From an uncultured Blastocatellia bacterium (lineage in GTDB: Bacteria; Acidobacteriota; Blastocatellia; Pyrinomonadales; Pyrinomonadaceae), in NCBI GenBank assembly GCA_946480785.1, contig CAMLLD010000010.1:1-64000 (forward strand): a stretch of DNA of 64,000 nucleotides, written 5' to 3'. Below, piece after piece: positions 25,540 to 34,195 of the stretch. The notes under the pieces are model-generated. The model had not been told where the DNA came from, did no database searches, and saw only the letters and a program-made list of their open reading frames with translations. The translations under genes and the position numbers were made by a program. Position 1 is the first letter of the stretch. Every line of letters starts with the position of its first letter.

Positions 25540-26880
25540 TCAAGGTTTCCTGAACTTCCTGATCGGGTGCGCCTCGGTGTTGAAGATGACGTTGCGGAAG
25601 TCGAGAGTGTCGGGTGGCGCGAAGAGCAGGTAGAAGTATTTGAAAGTCTCGGCGAAGAGAAAGCTCTGCATCGAGTCGGTTTTCTCTTTTGTCACGACGC
25701 TCTTGAGCGCGGCGTAAGCGTCGTCAGTGCGGCAGTACTGCACGAAGTCGCGCCACATCTGCTCACCTTGAGACAGGTACGACTCGTCGCCGGTGAGTTT
25801 ATAGAGATAGTAGGTTGACTCGATAATCTCCGGTCGCAACGGGTAGCCTGGAGATGTGATCTTGCGCGCGCGATAGTCAAACTCTTCCGGCTCGATCCCG
25901 GCCTCTTTCCACATCGAGAAAGACGACTCCTGCAAACGCCGCGCGCGTGTCACATCACTTGACAACGCGAGCACCGCGGGAAAGAAAGCATCGAGCGCGC
26001 CGTACGTTGTCGCGCGTCGCGCGCCGGTGTTCATGTCGGCGTGGCCGTACCACGCGCCGTCTGCGAGATATTTATTGATCGCGACGATGCTTTCGTCCCA
26101 CATGCGTTTGCAATCGCGATCGCCAAACAGCAACCAGCACTTCAACAGGTATTCGTAGTAACTATCGATCGCGCCGCTGATGTGACTGTCGGTGTTGGCC
26201 CAGTCGCCCGTCTCGACGTTGATCCACTCGCCGACGAGACCGATCTGCGAGCGGCGTTTGAAAGTCTCGACGAGCGCGCGTTTTGCTTTGTCGTAGTAAA
26301 CGGGTTTGCCGGTGAGTTTGCTGAGCGTGCCGAACTCGATCAGCAGCGTTCCGGTTTCGGCGGGGTTGCTCTTCGCGTCGCGCGTCTTGCCGGTTTTGAG
26401 ATTGACATAACGATACGGCATGCCGGTGGGGGAGTTGAAGACCGGGAGCAGTCTGTTGCCGAGATCTTCGGCGAGACGCAGGAAACGCTTGTCGCCGGTG
26501 AGTTGATAATTCGTGAGCAGCGCGCCGAGCAGTCTGATCGTGATCTCGAAGTTTTGCACTTCGATGTCTTTGTCGAACGAGAGATTGGCGAGAATGTACT
26601 GCTTCGTTTTTGCCGCTTCGACATTCAGGCCCATGAGATGCATCGTGTCGAGCGCGTCGACGGGCGTCATCAGGAGCGATTGGCCGTACCAATCGTGGTA
26701 AGTCTTCGAGAGCGGCTTTAGATCGTCGTGCCCCCAGGCGTATTTCTTGTAGCCGTTCCAGGCGTGGAGAAACTCGGCTTTGACTTCGGCAGCGAGTTGC
26801 TTGCGGTTTACTTCCTGCGCGAAGGTCGCGCTACTGAGAAGTAGTAGGACGAGTGGGATTAGACGGATTTTCTTTTCCAT
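25540..26880 (-). CDS. Glycoside hydrolase family 47 alpha-mannosidase (bacterial)
   Basis: GH47 enzymes remove alpha-1,2-linked mannose and are best known from the eukaryotic ER and Golgi. This 446-residue protein has a signal peptide (1-21) and the full family pattern: FLHAWNGYKKYAWGHDDLKP, VDALDTMHLMGL, SGAIDSYYEYLLKCW and the C-terminal FNTEAHP. The three catalytic acids appear present: E112 in FEITIR, D297 in ALDAFF and E351 in RPEIIES; T435 would coordinate calcium. The length is that of the catalytic domain alone. It overlaps the end of cysS by 22 bp. Export suggests it degrades fungal or other mannosylated material. Confidence 0.93.
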   Translation of the reverse strand: MEKKIRLIPLVLLLLSSATFAQEVNRKQLAAEVKAEFLHAWNGYKKYAWGHDDLKPLSKTYHDWYGQSLLMTPVDALDTMHLMGLNVEAAKTKQYILANLSFDKDIEVQNFEITIRLLGALLTNYQLTGDKRFLRLAEDLGNRLLPVFNSPTGMPYRYVNLKTGKTRDAKSNPAETGTLLIEFGTLSKLTGKPVYYDKAKRALVETFKRRSQIGLVGEWINVETGDWANTDSHISGAIDSYYEYLLKCWLLFGDRDCKRMWDESIVAINKYLADGAWYGHADMNTGARRATTYGALDAFFPAVLALSSDVTRARRLQESSFSMWKEAGIEPEEFDYRARKITSPGYPLRPEIIESTYYLYKLTGDESYLSQGEQMWRDFVQYCRTDDAYAALKSVVTKEKTDSMQSFLFAETFKYFYLLFAPPDTLDFRNVIFNTEAHPIRKFRKP

Positions 26881-28265
26881 CTAACTCCATCTTTGGTGTC
26901 TTCGAGGATGATGCCGCGGTCGGCGAGCTCGCGACGAATCTCGTCGGCGCGGCCAAAGTCGCGACGCCGGCGCGCTTCCTGCCGCTCATCGATCAACGCC
27001 TGCACTTCGCTGTCGAGCATCTCGCGTTGCCCTTTGCCGAAGATGTTCAGCACGGTGTCGATGCGATCGATCGCTTCGAGCAACTCGCGCTGGTTGTCTG
27101 CTTTGACCTTTTTGCGCGCGAGCGCCGTGTTTACTTCACGCGAGAGATTATGGACCGCCGCGAGCGCGACGGACGTGTTGAAGTCGTCGTCCATCCCTTC
27201 TTCAAAATCACGCAGCGCCCGCTGCGCCGCTTCATGCAGCTCGTCGTTAGATCCCGGCTCTGTTTTCGCTTCGCTCAAGCGCGCGCGAAAGTCACGCAGA
27301 CTCGCCACGGTCTTCTCCGCGCCCGCGAGCGCGTCAAACGTGAAATTGAGCTGCTTGTTATACGGTACGCTCAACAGGAAATAACGAATCGCCGCCGGCG
27401 AGAACCCCTTCGCTGCAATGTCGCGATACGTGTAGTAATTGCCCTTCGACTTCGACATCGTTTCGCCTTCGACCTTCAGATGTTCGAAGTGAATCCAGTA
27501 ACGCACGAACTGTTTTCCAGTCGCGCCTTCGCTTTGCGCGATCTCGTTTTCGTGATGCGGAAAAACGAGATCGATGCCGCCCGCGTGAATGTCGAAACTC
27601 TCGCCAAGATACTTCATCGACATCGCGGAGCACTCGATGTGCCAGCCCGGACGGCCGCGACCAATCTCCGCGTCCCAGGCCGGCTCTGTCTCGCTCGTCG
27701 GTTCTTTCCACAACGCGAAGTCACGCGCGTCTTCCTTCTCATACTTGTCAGTGTCGACGCGTTCGCTCGCGCCCGCGATGTTGCCGGCGAAATTGATCTT
27801 CGAGAGTTTGCCGTATTCGGGAAACGAAGCGATGCGGTAGTAGATCGATCCCTCGGACTTATAGGCGTGACCCGTCGCCAGGAGTTTGTCGATCAGCGTG
27901 ACCATCTCGGGAATGTGACGTGTCGCGCGCGGCACGACCTCGGGCCGTTCCAGGCCGAGCGCTTCGGAGTCTTCCCACAGCGCCTCGATGTATTTGGCCG
28001 TGTACTCATCGATCGACAGGCCCGCTTCCTGCGACTTCGCGATGATGCGGTCTTCGACGTCCGTGATGTTCATCACATGCGTGACTTTGTAGCCTTTGAA
28101 CTTCAGGTAGCGGCGGACGATGTCGGCGGCGACGGCGCTGCGAAAGTTACCGATGTGGCCGTACTCCCAAACTGTTGGACCACAGTAGTACATCCGCACC
28201 TCGCCTTCGTTGAGCGGACGGAATTCTTCGACCTTGCCGGAGAGAGTGTTGCGAAACCTAAGCAT
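26859..28265 (-). CDS. cysS: Cysteinyl-tRNA synthetase
   Basis: This class I synthetase of 468 residues charges tRNA-Cys. Visible are the zinc-binding start YYCGPTVWEYGHIGN with a HIGN version of the HIGH motif, the zinc ligands in WHIECSAMSMKYLG and FPHHENEIAQSE, and KMSKS as ETMSKSKGN. The C-terminal end (FGRADEIRRELADRGIILED) is standard. It lies 15 bp downstream of thiL in a compact minus-strand cluster of aminotransferase, thiL, cysS and GH47. Confidence 0.97.
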   Translation of the reverse strand: MLRFRNTLSGKVEEFRPLNEGEVRMYYCGPTVWEYGHIGNFRSAVAADIVRRYLKFKGYKVTHVMNITDVEDRIIAKSQEAGLSIDEYTAKYIEALWEDSEALGLERPEVVPRATRHIPEMVTLIDKLLATGHAYKSEGSIYYRIASFPEYGKLSKINFAGNIAGASERVDTDKYEKEDARDFALWKEPTSETEPAWDAEIGRGRPGWHIECSAMSMKYLGESFDIHAGGIDLVFPHHENEIAQSEGATGKQFVRYWIHFEHLKVEGETMSKSKGNYYTYRDIAAKGFSPAAIRYFLLSVPYNKQLNFTFDALAGAEKTVASLRDFRARLSEAKTEPGSNDELHEAAQRALRDFEEGMDDDFNTSVALAAVHNLSREVNTALARKKVKADNQRELLEAIDRIDTVLNIFGKGQREMLDSEVQALIDERQEARRRRDFGRADEIRRELADRGIILEDTKDGVRWKRKSV

Positions 28266-28280
28266 GCGAACAATACTAGC

Positions 28281-29270
28281 TCAAAAATGTTTCCAGCCGC
28301 CGGGATTTAGCTCCCAGATGCGCGAGCCTTCCGAGATCTTTACGCCGTCGCCTTCTTTTCGTACCTCGCCGATGCGGGTCAATCCGACTGCATCGACGCG
28401 GCGCGGCAGACGCGCCACATCATCCGGCTTCACCGTAAACAACAGTTCAAAATCCTCGCCGCCGTGTAGCGCGAGTTGCAACGGATCGAGCGCGCGCCGC
28501 CCGCAAAGCTCCACCACCTGGTGATCGATCGGCAACAACGATGACTCGATCAACGCGCCGACACTACTCTCGCGACAGAGATGATTAAGATCGGACGACA
28601 GCCCGTCGCTGATGTCGATCATTGACGTCGCGAGACGTTCTTCGCCAAGCACCATGCCCCAACCGGTGCGCGGGTCCGGCCGCAGTTGCCGAAGTAACAC
28701 GTGATCGATCTTTTGCGAATCCTCGTCAGCGAGTTGCTGTTCAGCAAGATGCGCGCCCCGTTCGATCAAACGCAAACCGGCCGCGGCGCCGCCGAGCGAG
28801 CCCGTCACGAAGATCTGATCTCCCGCTTGCGCGCCAGCGCGTTTCACCGCCCCGCCGACGCTACACTCGCCGATAACGATCGAGTCGATCACGATCTTGT
28901 CCGGACTGCGCGAAGTGTCGCCGCCGATCAACTTCACGTCGTAACAATTCGCGAGCCTCGTCAGTCCCTCATAAAACTGATCGACAAACTCGGTTTCCCA
29001 AACGTCTTCCGGCACGCCGATCGAGATCAACGACCAGCGCGGACGTGCGCCCATCGCCGCGATATCCGAAAGCGAAACAGCGAGTGCTTTGTGGCCCAAC
29101 AGCGCGGGCGGCGCGGTCGTACGGCGGAAGTCGATGTCTTCGATCAAGAGATCGGCGGTGATGACCGTCTCTTTACCGGCGGCGGTTTGAAACACGGCGG
29201 CATCGTCGCCGATGGCTGTGCTGAAGCGGCGGCGCAGGGAGTCGATGAATTCGAATTCGCTTCGCGCCAT
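28281..29270 (-). CDS. thiL: Thiamine-monophosphate kinase ThiL
   Basis: ThiL makes thiamine diphosphate, the last step of cofactor synthesis. The 329-residue protein starts EFEFIDSLRRRFSTAIGDDA, with the DD motif binding Mg-ATP. It continues with DLLIEDIDFRRTTAPPALLG, NCYDVKLIGGDTSRS and MIDISDGLSSDLNHLC, all diagnostic for ThiL. The C-terminus is shortened compared with many relatives but ends in the expected VGLTRIGEV. It starts 2 bp after the aminotransferase stop. Confidence 0.96.
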   Translation of the reverse strand: MARSEFEFIDSLRRRFSTAIGDDAAVFQTAAGKETVITADLLIEDIDFRRTTAPPALLGHKALAVSLSDIAAMGARPRWSLISIGVPEDVWETEFVDQFYEGLTRLANCYDVKLIGGDTSRSPDKIVIDSIVIGECSVGGAVKRAGAQAGDQIFVTGSLGGAAAGLRLIERGAHLAEQQLADEDSQKIDHVLLRQLRPDPRTGWGMVLGEERLATSMIDISDGLSSDLNHLCRESSVGALIESSLLPIDHQVVELCGRRALDPLQLALHGGEDFELLFTVKPDDVARLPRRVDAVGLTRIGEVRKEGDGVKISEGSRIWELNPGGWKHF

Positions 29271-29272
29271 CG

Positions 29273-30442
29273 TTAGAGGTTGCGACGAAGCGAATCGAGC
29301 CCTGCTTCTATAGTTTCGATCGGAGTGGAAAAAGAGAAACGCAGATGGCCTTCGCCGTCTGGTCCAAAAACGATTCCGGGAACGGTCGCGACTTGTGCGC
29401 GGTTCAGCAGGATGTCTGCTGCTTCACGGCTGTCGGGATGGATCAAACGCGCGTCGGGAAAGGCGTAGAACGCGCCGGCCGGTGAAGCGCAGGTAAGTCC
29501 AATCTCGTTGAGACCTGAAAGAAGCAGATCTCGTCGTTTGCGATACTCGTTGCGCGCCTGGTCCAACAATGTCGGATCGAGGTTCATCGCTGCGAGACCG
29601 GCCCATTGCGTCGGCGTCGACACGCCGTTCGATGAATACAGCGTCGCTTTTTTCAAGCCCGTCATCCACGGTTCAGTCGCGACTGCGTAACCGAGACGCC
29701 AACCCGTCATCGCGTACGACTTCGAAAATGTGAAACAACTGATCGTTCGTTCGAACATGCCGTCGAGCGCAGCGATCGAGTAGTGCTCGCCGTCGTAAAC
29801 CAGATCTTCGTAAGCTTCGTCTGCGATCACTACGAGATCCCGTTCCTGTGCGAACGCGGCCACAGCTTTTGCTTCATCGAGTGTGAGCACGACGCCGTTC
29901 GGGTTCTGTGGTGTGTTGTAGTAGATCGCCTTCGTGCGCTCGGTAGCGTAACGAGCGAGCGTTTGTTCGAAACCTGCTTCGCGCGCTTCCTCTGTGGGCA
30001 CGCGTACGTGGCGTCCCTGGCAATGCGCGATGAGATCTTTGATCGGCGTCCAGTAAGGAGAGAAGAGCAGTACCTCGTCGCCGGGATTTACGACCGATTG
30101 AAACGCGCCGAAGAGTGCTTGCATGCCGCCGTTCACGACGATCACGTCCTGCGCTTGCGCGGGAATGCGATTGCGCGTGCGCAGCTTTTCGGCGATCGCT
30201 TCGCGCAGTTCGGGAATGCCGGATGAAGGAGCGTAGCGCGTTTTGTTTTCGTGGAGTGCGCGCGTCATGGCTTCCTTGATCGCGTCGGGCGTCGGCATGA
30301 AAGGCTCGCCGCCTTCGAACTGGTAGACGGTCGCGCCCTGCTCGCGCAATTCCATGATGCGGTTGCGTAGTTTGACGATATCGGAAAAGCCGACTTCCGT
30401 GAGTCGCGAAGCCAGGCGTAGAACCGTTGGCGAGGTTGTCAC
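29273..30442 (-). CDS. Class I/II pyridoxal-phosphate aminotransferase (aspartate aminotransferase-like)
   Basis: The 389-residue enzyme has the fold type I motifs IVVNGGMQALFGAFQSVVNP, YNTPQNPNGVVL, VIADEAYEDLVYDG and the PLP lysine in FTFSKSYAMTGWRLGYAV. This matches the aspartate/aromatic aminotransferase subgroup Igamma, but the substrate cannot be read from sequence alone. It heads the cluster aminotransferase-thiL-cysS-GH47. The start is ATG 30442; AAGGAACGTTCC upstream gives a plausible ribosome binding site. Confidence 0.93.
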   Translation of the reverse strand: MTTSPTVLRLASRLTEVGFSDIVKLRNRIMELREQGATVYQFEGGEPFMPTPDAIKEAMTRALHENKTRYAPSSGIPELREAIAEKLRTRNRIPAQAQDVIVVNGGMQALFGAFQSVVNPGDEVLLFSPYWTPIKDLIAHCQGRHVRVPTEEAREAGFEQTLARYATERTKAIYYNTPQNPNGVVLTLDEAKAVAAFAQERDLVVIADEAYEDLVYDGEHYSIAALDGMFERTISCFTFSKSYAMTGWRLGYAVATEPWMTGLKKATLYSSNGVSTPTQWAGLAAMNLDPTLLDQARNEYRKRRDLLLSGLNEIGLTCASPAGAFYAFPDARLIHPDSREAADILLNRAQVATVPGIVFGPDGEGHLRFSFSTPIETIEAGLDSLRRNL

Positions 30443-30569
30443 TTTGTTGGAACGTTCCTTCTTGTTTGGTGGTTAGGGCCGAGGATTATAGCGTGCGCCG
30501 CCGAAGCGATCCAAGTTGAGACGATACTTTTAAGAAATGATTTTAAGTGAGACGCGCTAAGTGTAAGTA

Positions 30570-30599
30570 TTGACACGCCAAACTTCGCGCGGGTAACAT
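30570..30599 (+). promoter_or_regulatory. Sigma-70-type promoter for the MerR-like gene
   Basis: TTGACA (30570-30575) and TAACAT (30594-30599) are spaced by 18 bp. They lie about 105 bp before the MerR-type gene in the divergent intergenic region 30443-30704. The -35 is perfect, the -10 moderate. Nothing else was identified in this intergenic region. Confidence 0.5.
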
Positions 30600-30704
30600 A
30601 CGACCTCGACGCACGGCTGCTGGCAGACTTGCCGTAGACTTCCAACTTTCGCGACACCCGATACAAGAGCCAGCTCAGCAACTCAACTTGAGAATTTTGA
30701 CCGC

Positions 30705-31184
30705 ATGAGTCGTCCTGCTGTGGCTATACCTGAAAAACTATTCTTTAAGATTGGTGAGGTATGTGAGCTTGCCGGTGTGCAGGCGCACGTGCTGCGTTAT
30801 TGGGAATCTGAGTTTCCGATGCTTGCGCCGCAGAAGAACCGCGCCGGGCAGCGTGTGTATCGCAAGCGCGACGTGGAGATGGCGCTGCGGATCAAGGAAC
30901 TGCTTTACGAGGACCAGTACACGATTGCCGGGGCGAAGAAGCGGCTCACGAATGAGTTGCGTGGCGGTGGGAAGTTGAAGGTGAATGGCGATGAGGATGG
31001 TCAGGTAGTAAGTGAGCTGTCGTCTGCCGACACTGAAAGTTTTACACCAGCGCCGTCGAGTTTTTCGCCGGGCGTCGCGCCATTGGCTACGGAAGAGAGG
31101 CAGCGCTTGAAACAGTTCGCCGCGGAGTTGCGGGAGTTGTTGTCGCTACTCGAGCAGCACGAAACAAAGCGCGAGACGAAGTGA
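30705..31184 (+). CDS. MerR-family transcriptional regulator
   Basis: This 159-residue protein has an N-terminal winged helix (about residues 8-80) with LFFKIGEVCELAGVQAHVLR, YWESEFPMLAP and AGQRVYRKRDVEMALRIKEL. It matches the MerR-type group found near ihfA in many Deltaproteobacteria and Acidobacteriota. After the helix TIAGAKKRLTNEL comes a low-complexity linker and a C-terminal helix (ERQRLKQFAAELRELLSLLE) that probably dimerises. No metal-binding cysteine pair is visible, so it is unlikely to be a metal sensor. Confidence 0.9.
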   Translation: MSRPAVAIPEKLFFKIGEVCELAGVQAHVLRYWESEFPMLAPQKNRAGQRVYRKRDVEMALRIKELLYEDQYTIAGAKKRLTNELRGGGKLKVNGDEDGQVVSELSSADTESFTPAPSSFSPGVAPLATEERQRLKQFAAELRELLSLLEQHETKRETK

Positions 31185-31185
31185 G

Positions 31186-31215
31186 CCACAGATGAACACA
31201 GATTCAACACGGATC
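31186..31215 (+). repeat. Half-copy of the dispersed CCACAGATGAACACAG repeat
   Basis: CCACAGATGAACACAGATTC followed by AACACGGATC starts one base after the MerR stop. It matches the arm family seen at 2220, 40763 and 50615 but lacks a complementary arm here. Confidence 0.6.
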
Positions 31216-31226
31216 GAACGTCAGGT

Positions 31227-31286
31227 GCGATGGTGTTAGAGAAAGCGCGACGGTGTTAGAGAAATAGCGACGGTATTAGAGAAGCG
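31227..31286 (+). repeat. Three 20-bp tandem repeats upstream of tRNA-Pro
   Basis: Units start at 31227, 31247 and 31267, each close to GCGACGGTGTTAGAGAAA plus two variable bases. They end just before the tRNA promoter at 31293. Confidence 0.8.
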
Positions 31287-31292
31287 CGGCGT

Positions 31293-31321
31293 TTGACAAT
31301 TTGTTATTTGCACGATAGTAA
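31293..31321 (+). promoter_or_regulatory. Promoter of the tRNA-Pro gene
   Basis: TTGACA (31293-31298) and TAGTAA (31316-31321) are 17 bp apart, predicting a start about 5 bp before the tRNA. The -35 is perfect; the -10 is poor. The position supports the assignment. Confidence 0.55.
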
Positions 31322-31331
31322 CTCAGGGAGA

Positions 31332-31408
31332 CGGGACGTGGCGCAGCCTGGTAGCGCGCACGCTTGGGGTGCGTGAGGTCGCTGGTTCGAATCCAGTCGT
31401 CCCGACCA
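31332..31408 (+). tRNA. tRNA-Pro (GGG anticodon)
   Basis: The 77-base gene folds as a complete cloverleaf. The acceptor stem CGGGACG pairs with CGTCCCG, the D stem is GCGC/GCGC, and the anticodon stem CACGC/GCGTG encloses the loop TTGGGGT, with anticodon GGG. The T stem GCTGG/CCAGT carries the TTCGAAT loop. The discriminator is A and the CCA end is encoded. It has its own promoter and a strong terminator, so it is a single-gene unit. The lower-GC gene stretch at 31.5-35.8 kb begins directly downstream. Confidence 0.97.
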
Positions 31409-31422
31409 TTTCTTGATCCATC

Positions 31423-31451
31423 AAAACGGCTGCCGTCTGGCAGCCGTTTTT
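31423..31451 (+). terminator. Rho-independent terminator of tRNA-Pro
   Basis: A perfect 12-bp stem AAAACGGCTGCC / GGCAGCCGTTTT with a 4-base GTCT loop ends in a T-run (TTTTT). It lies 14 bp after the CCA end. Confidence 0.95.
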
Positions 31452-31491
31452 GTGTTATTGAGTGGTTAGCAGGTTTGAGGGAGCGTCGCCG

Positions 31492-32106
31492 ATGAACCGA
31501 CCAGACACCAATCACATCGCCGCTGATTTCGGTGTGCTGGGGTGGTTTTTGCTGATCGGATTGCTCTCGGGTTTATTGTTCGCGTTCCTCGTTAGCAGAC
31601 CGTCGTGGCAGTCGTTCTTTTTCTTCAAAGGCGACAAGTTTCTGATCGCGCGGTATTCATACTGGTGTTCGTTGAGTCTCGCTCAGCTTTTGAGTCTAAG
31701 CGGAGCTTACGCGGTTTGCGTTGCCAGGCGTTTGCCGGTCGCACGAATTTCGCAATGGCGTCTGCTGCCGGCAGCTTTGATAATCGCGTTAGCTACTCCC
31801 GTCTTGTACTTACTGATACCAGTGATGAACGACTTGGAGTGGGATTTAATCGTGGCGCCGTTGGCTTTTCTGTTCCTACTCTCAGTTGCGCTCTGTGTTG
31901 TTTCCGGTAATTTGAAGTGGCTTCCGCTCGCTGTCGTTTGGACTTTATTCTTCACCGCGATTGGTGTCGGAATCATTTACGTGTGCGTCCGAATGGTTAA
32001 ACCAGATGACTATTACACCTTCGTTCAATGGCCGGTGGTGTTTGCGATGATTGGTTTGTCGTTTGGCAGTTGGCTGATTTTGCGCCGACGTTGGAGTGTG
32101 AAGTGA
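31492..32106 (+). CDS. Hypothetical integral membrane protein, 204 aa
   Basis: I do not recognise this protein. It has about six hydrophobic segments: VLGWFLLIGLLSGLLFAFLV, SLSLAQLLSLSGAYAVCV, LLPAALIIALATPVLYLLI, LIVAPLAFLFLLSVALCVV, LPLAVVWTLFFTAIGVGIIY and VVFAMIGLSFGSWLIL. A basic tail follows. The start at 31492 has GAGGGAG upstream. It overlaps the next gene by 4 bp (GTGA), so the two are translationally coupled. Base composition appears more AT-rich than the housekeeping genes on both sides. Confidence 0.7.
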   Translation: MNRPDTNHIAADFGVLGWFLLIGLLSGLLFAFLVSRPSWQSFFFFKGDKFLIARYSYWCSLSLAQLLSLSGAYAVCVARRLPVARISQWRLLPAALIIALATPVLYLLIPVMNDLEWDLIVAPLAFLFLLSVALCVVSGNLKWLPLAVVWTLFFTAIGVGIIYVCVRMVKPDDYYTFVQWPVVFAMIGLSFGSWLILRRRWSVK

Positions 32107-32573
32107 AGACTTACCAGCGAACACTCTCGAACCTGGAGAAGTCGCGGCTGAAGCGGAGCGTTCCGTGGTTCGGTAAACGTAGGCGAGATAGACTCGCGGA
32201 TATCGAACAAGGCTTGGTTGAGATCCATGAGTTTGACATCCATCGCGTGTGGGACATAAACGGCTGCCGCCCGCCGTGCTGCCCGTTCACGATCCTGTTT
32301 GAAACTACTGACCAGATGTTCGTTTTCGTCGAGAGTTGGGCACGAATCGAGCGGCAGGAAAGCTCCCACGGCGAGAGTAAATTGGTAATTGAATCCACTC
32401 CGACACTGAAGCGCCTTATCAAATGCACAGTCGAAGGTCTCAGGCCGATAAAGCACACTGAGGAGCTACGGGAGTTCAATGAGTTTTTCGAAATTACCGA
32501 TGACGCTGAATGGCGGATCTTTAAGAAAGCTGAAATGCCCGACGAGGTTATCGCAACGCTTGAGGCTGCCTAA
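32103..32573 (+). CDS. Hypothetical protein, 156 aa
   Basis: I do not recognise this soluble protein. It starts with GTG at 32103, inside the stop of the upstream membrane-protein gene (GTGA overlap), which strongly suggests a two-gene unit. It contains a basic helix (NLEKSRLKRSVPWFGKRRRD), a Cys pair (NGCRPPCCPF) and beta-rich stretches (FTILFETTDQMFVFVESWAR). The pattern could suit a partner or immunity protein for the membrane protein, but nothing in the sequence proves this. The 3' end overlaps the convergent gene at 32548 by 26 bp. Confidence 0.65.
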   Translation: MKTYQRTLSNLEKSRLKRSVPWFGKRRRDRLADIEQGLVEIHEFDIHRVWDINGCRPPCCPFTILFETTDQMFVFVESWARIERQESSHGESKLVIESTPTLKRLIKCTVEGLRPIKHTEELREFNEFFEITDDAEWRIFKKAEMPDEVIATLEAA

Positions 32574-32742
32574 CCTTCTTCCGCAGCAGCAATAGCACTC
32601 CGAAAGTGAAGAACAACGCGGTTACGACCGCATATGCAAAGCCCGGTTTGCCTCGTCCTGTCGACCTCAGGACAAACTCGTGAAGCGCGTTAACGACCCC
32701 GAGAATGATCAAACAACCGCCGGCAAGTTTGTTAACGTCCAT
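32548..32742 (-). CDS. Small two-helix membrane protein, 64 aa
   Basis: This 64-residue protein has two predicted membrane helices (AGGCLIILGVVNALHEFVL and FAYAVVTALFFTFGVLLLL) and a basic C-terminus. Start 32742 has an excellent ribosome binding site (GGGGAGGAGTGT). It is convergent with, and overlaps, the gene ending at 32573. I do not recognise the family. The strong ribosome binding site and clear topology argue that it is real. Confidence 0.65.
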   Translation of the reverse strand: MDVNKLAGGCLIILGVVNALHEFVLRSTGRGKPGFAYAVVTALFFTFGVLLLLRKKVRQPQALR

Positions 32743-32860
32743 ACACTCCTCCCCTCAAGTAATACTTTAGACAAGCGGTCGTCAAAAAAGTTCCAAAGGC
32801 GATGATGAATGGTAGTATTCTTCGCCTTATCTCAAAACCTCAAGAGCTAAAGGAACAGTT

Positions 32861-34135
32861 ATGAAAACCACTTCACGAAGCCTCGCTATAGCAGTTGCAG
32901 TCCTTTCATTCACCTTGCCGGCAATGGCCCAGGCGCAAAGAAGAATTGACGCGGCCGGAATTCTGAACAACATGCTCGGCGTGTATTCCCGCCTGACGTC
33001 TTACCAGGACGAAGGGATTCTAGTCACCACGAACGATGAGCCAACCGGCGGGACCATTGAAAAGATCCCGTTCAAAACGTTCTTCAAACGTCCCAACCTG
33101 TTTCGGTTTGAATGGACCGAGTTCGGAATCACAAAGTTAGGAAGGAAAAACGTTGTCTGGTCCAATGGCAAGGAGTCGTTTACCTATTGGGAGCCGGACA
33201 ACTATGAGAAAGAGGAATCTCTGGACATGGCCGTTGCGGGCGCTACCGGAATCTCTCGCGGAACAGTTAATACCATTACGACGATGCTGTTGGGGGATGA
33301 GTATGGTGCTTTGCTTGTGACGCGGTTGGTGAAACCTTCGCTACTGGGAGAAGACGTGTTCGACGGCGTGCGTTGTTTCCATATCAAAGCAACCGAGGCT
33401 GAAGATTCGGTCGAATTGTGGATCGGTAAAAATGACTTTCTTTTGCGCAAGGTCAGACGAGAAACGAAAGAGAACGACGGAATTACGATCGAAGAAGAGA
33501 TTAGAAGAAACATTAAGGCAGATCAGCCAGTTCCCGAGGTTGTATTCAACTATCAGCCGCCTATCCCGCTGACGACTCGAAAAGACACTGACGTTGACGT
33601 CAGTAAGTTGCTCAATCCCGGACCGCCGGTCTGGACTGAGTTCGAATCAAAGGAAGGACGTTTTAGCATTCTGTTACCGGAGAAACCGACCTCACAAGCG
33701 TCCACCGTTGAAGTGTCGCAGGGACGCTTCGAGCAACGCGCCTTTATCGCATCACATCTCCCGCTCGTGTGTACGATCACCTACACGGATTTTCCCAAAG
33801 AGGCATTGGTGGCCAACGACGTCGATGGTTTGTTCGATGGCGTAAGGGACGAAGTTATCAAGGGGGTTGGGGGTAAATTGGCAAGCGAAAACAAGCTGGT
33901 GCTGGACGGTAACGCAGGACGGGAAATCAAAGTGCATATGTTTCGTGGGGATCTTCGTCTGCGGCTGTACCTTGTTGGCGATCGGCTTTATGTGTTGTCG
34001 TTGCTCAACGTGGAGAAGGTTTTCTCGTCCGATGAAGAACCTAATAAATTTTTCTCCTCCTTCAAATTGCATTCTACGGTCAAGACGATTGCGGCCCGCC
34101 AACGGCCTTCACTCGACCTAAAACGCCTAAAGTAA
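32861..34135 (+). CDS. Secreted protein with LolA-like (DUF2092-type) domain, 424 aa
   Basis: A signal peptide (1-25, ending AMAQAQ) leads into a domain of about 240 residues that resembles the LolA/LolB-like lipoprotein-carrier fold: ILNNMLGVYSRLTSYQDEG, FKTFFKRPNLFRFEWTE, VELWIGKNDFLLRKVRRE. The C-terminal third (about 260-400) is a separate alpha/beta domain (EGRFSILLPEKPTSQASTVE ... FFSSFKL) common in secreted acidobacterial proteins. It probably acts in the periplasm or at the outer membrane; substrate unknown. AAAGGAACAGTT is the ribosome binding region. Confidence 0.8.
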   Translation: MKTTSRSLAIAVAVLSFTLPAMAQAQRRIDAAGILNNMLGVYSRLTSYQDEGILVTTNDEPTGGTIEKIPFKTFFKRPNLFRFEWTEFGITKLGRKNVVWSNGKESFTYWEPDNYEKEESLDMAVAGATGISRGTVNTITTMLLGDEYGALLVTRLVKPSLLGEDVFDGVRCFHIKATEAEDSVELWIGKNDFLLRKVRRETKENDGITIEEEIRRNIKADQPVPEVVFNYQPPIPLTTRKDTDVDVSKLLNPGPPVWTEFESKEGRFSILLPEKPTSQASTVEVSQGRFEQRAFIASHLPLVCTITYTDFPKEALVANDVDGLFDGVRDEVIKGVGGKLASENKLVLDGNAGREIKVHMFRGDLRLRLYLVGDRLYVLSLLNVEKVFSSDEEPNKFFSSFKLHSTVKTIAARQRPSLDLKRLK

Positions 34136-34195
34136 AAACCAATCAGAGATGAACGGAGCCGCGCAAATGCGAATAACATCGCCAGCGCGCCTCAT

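Noticed and set aside
26853..28310. 485-residue plus-strand open frame opposite cysS
   Set aside because: Antisense shadow of cysS; no motif is recognised and cysS is unambiguous.
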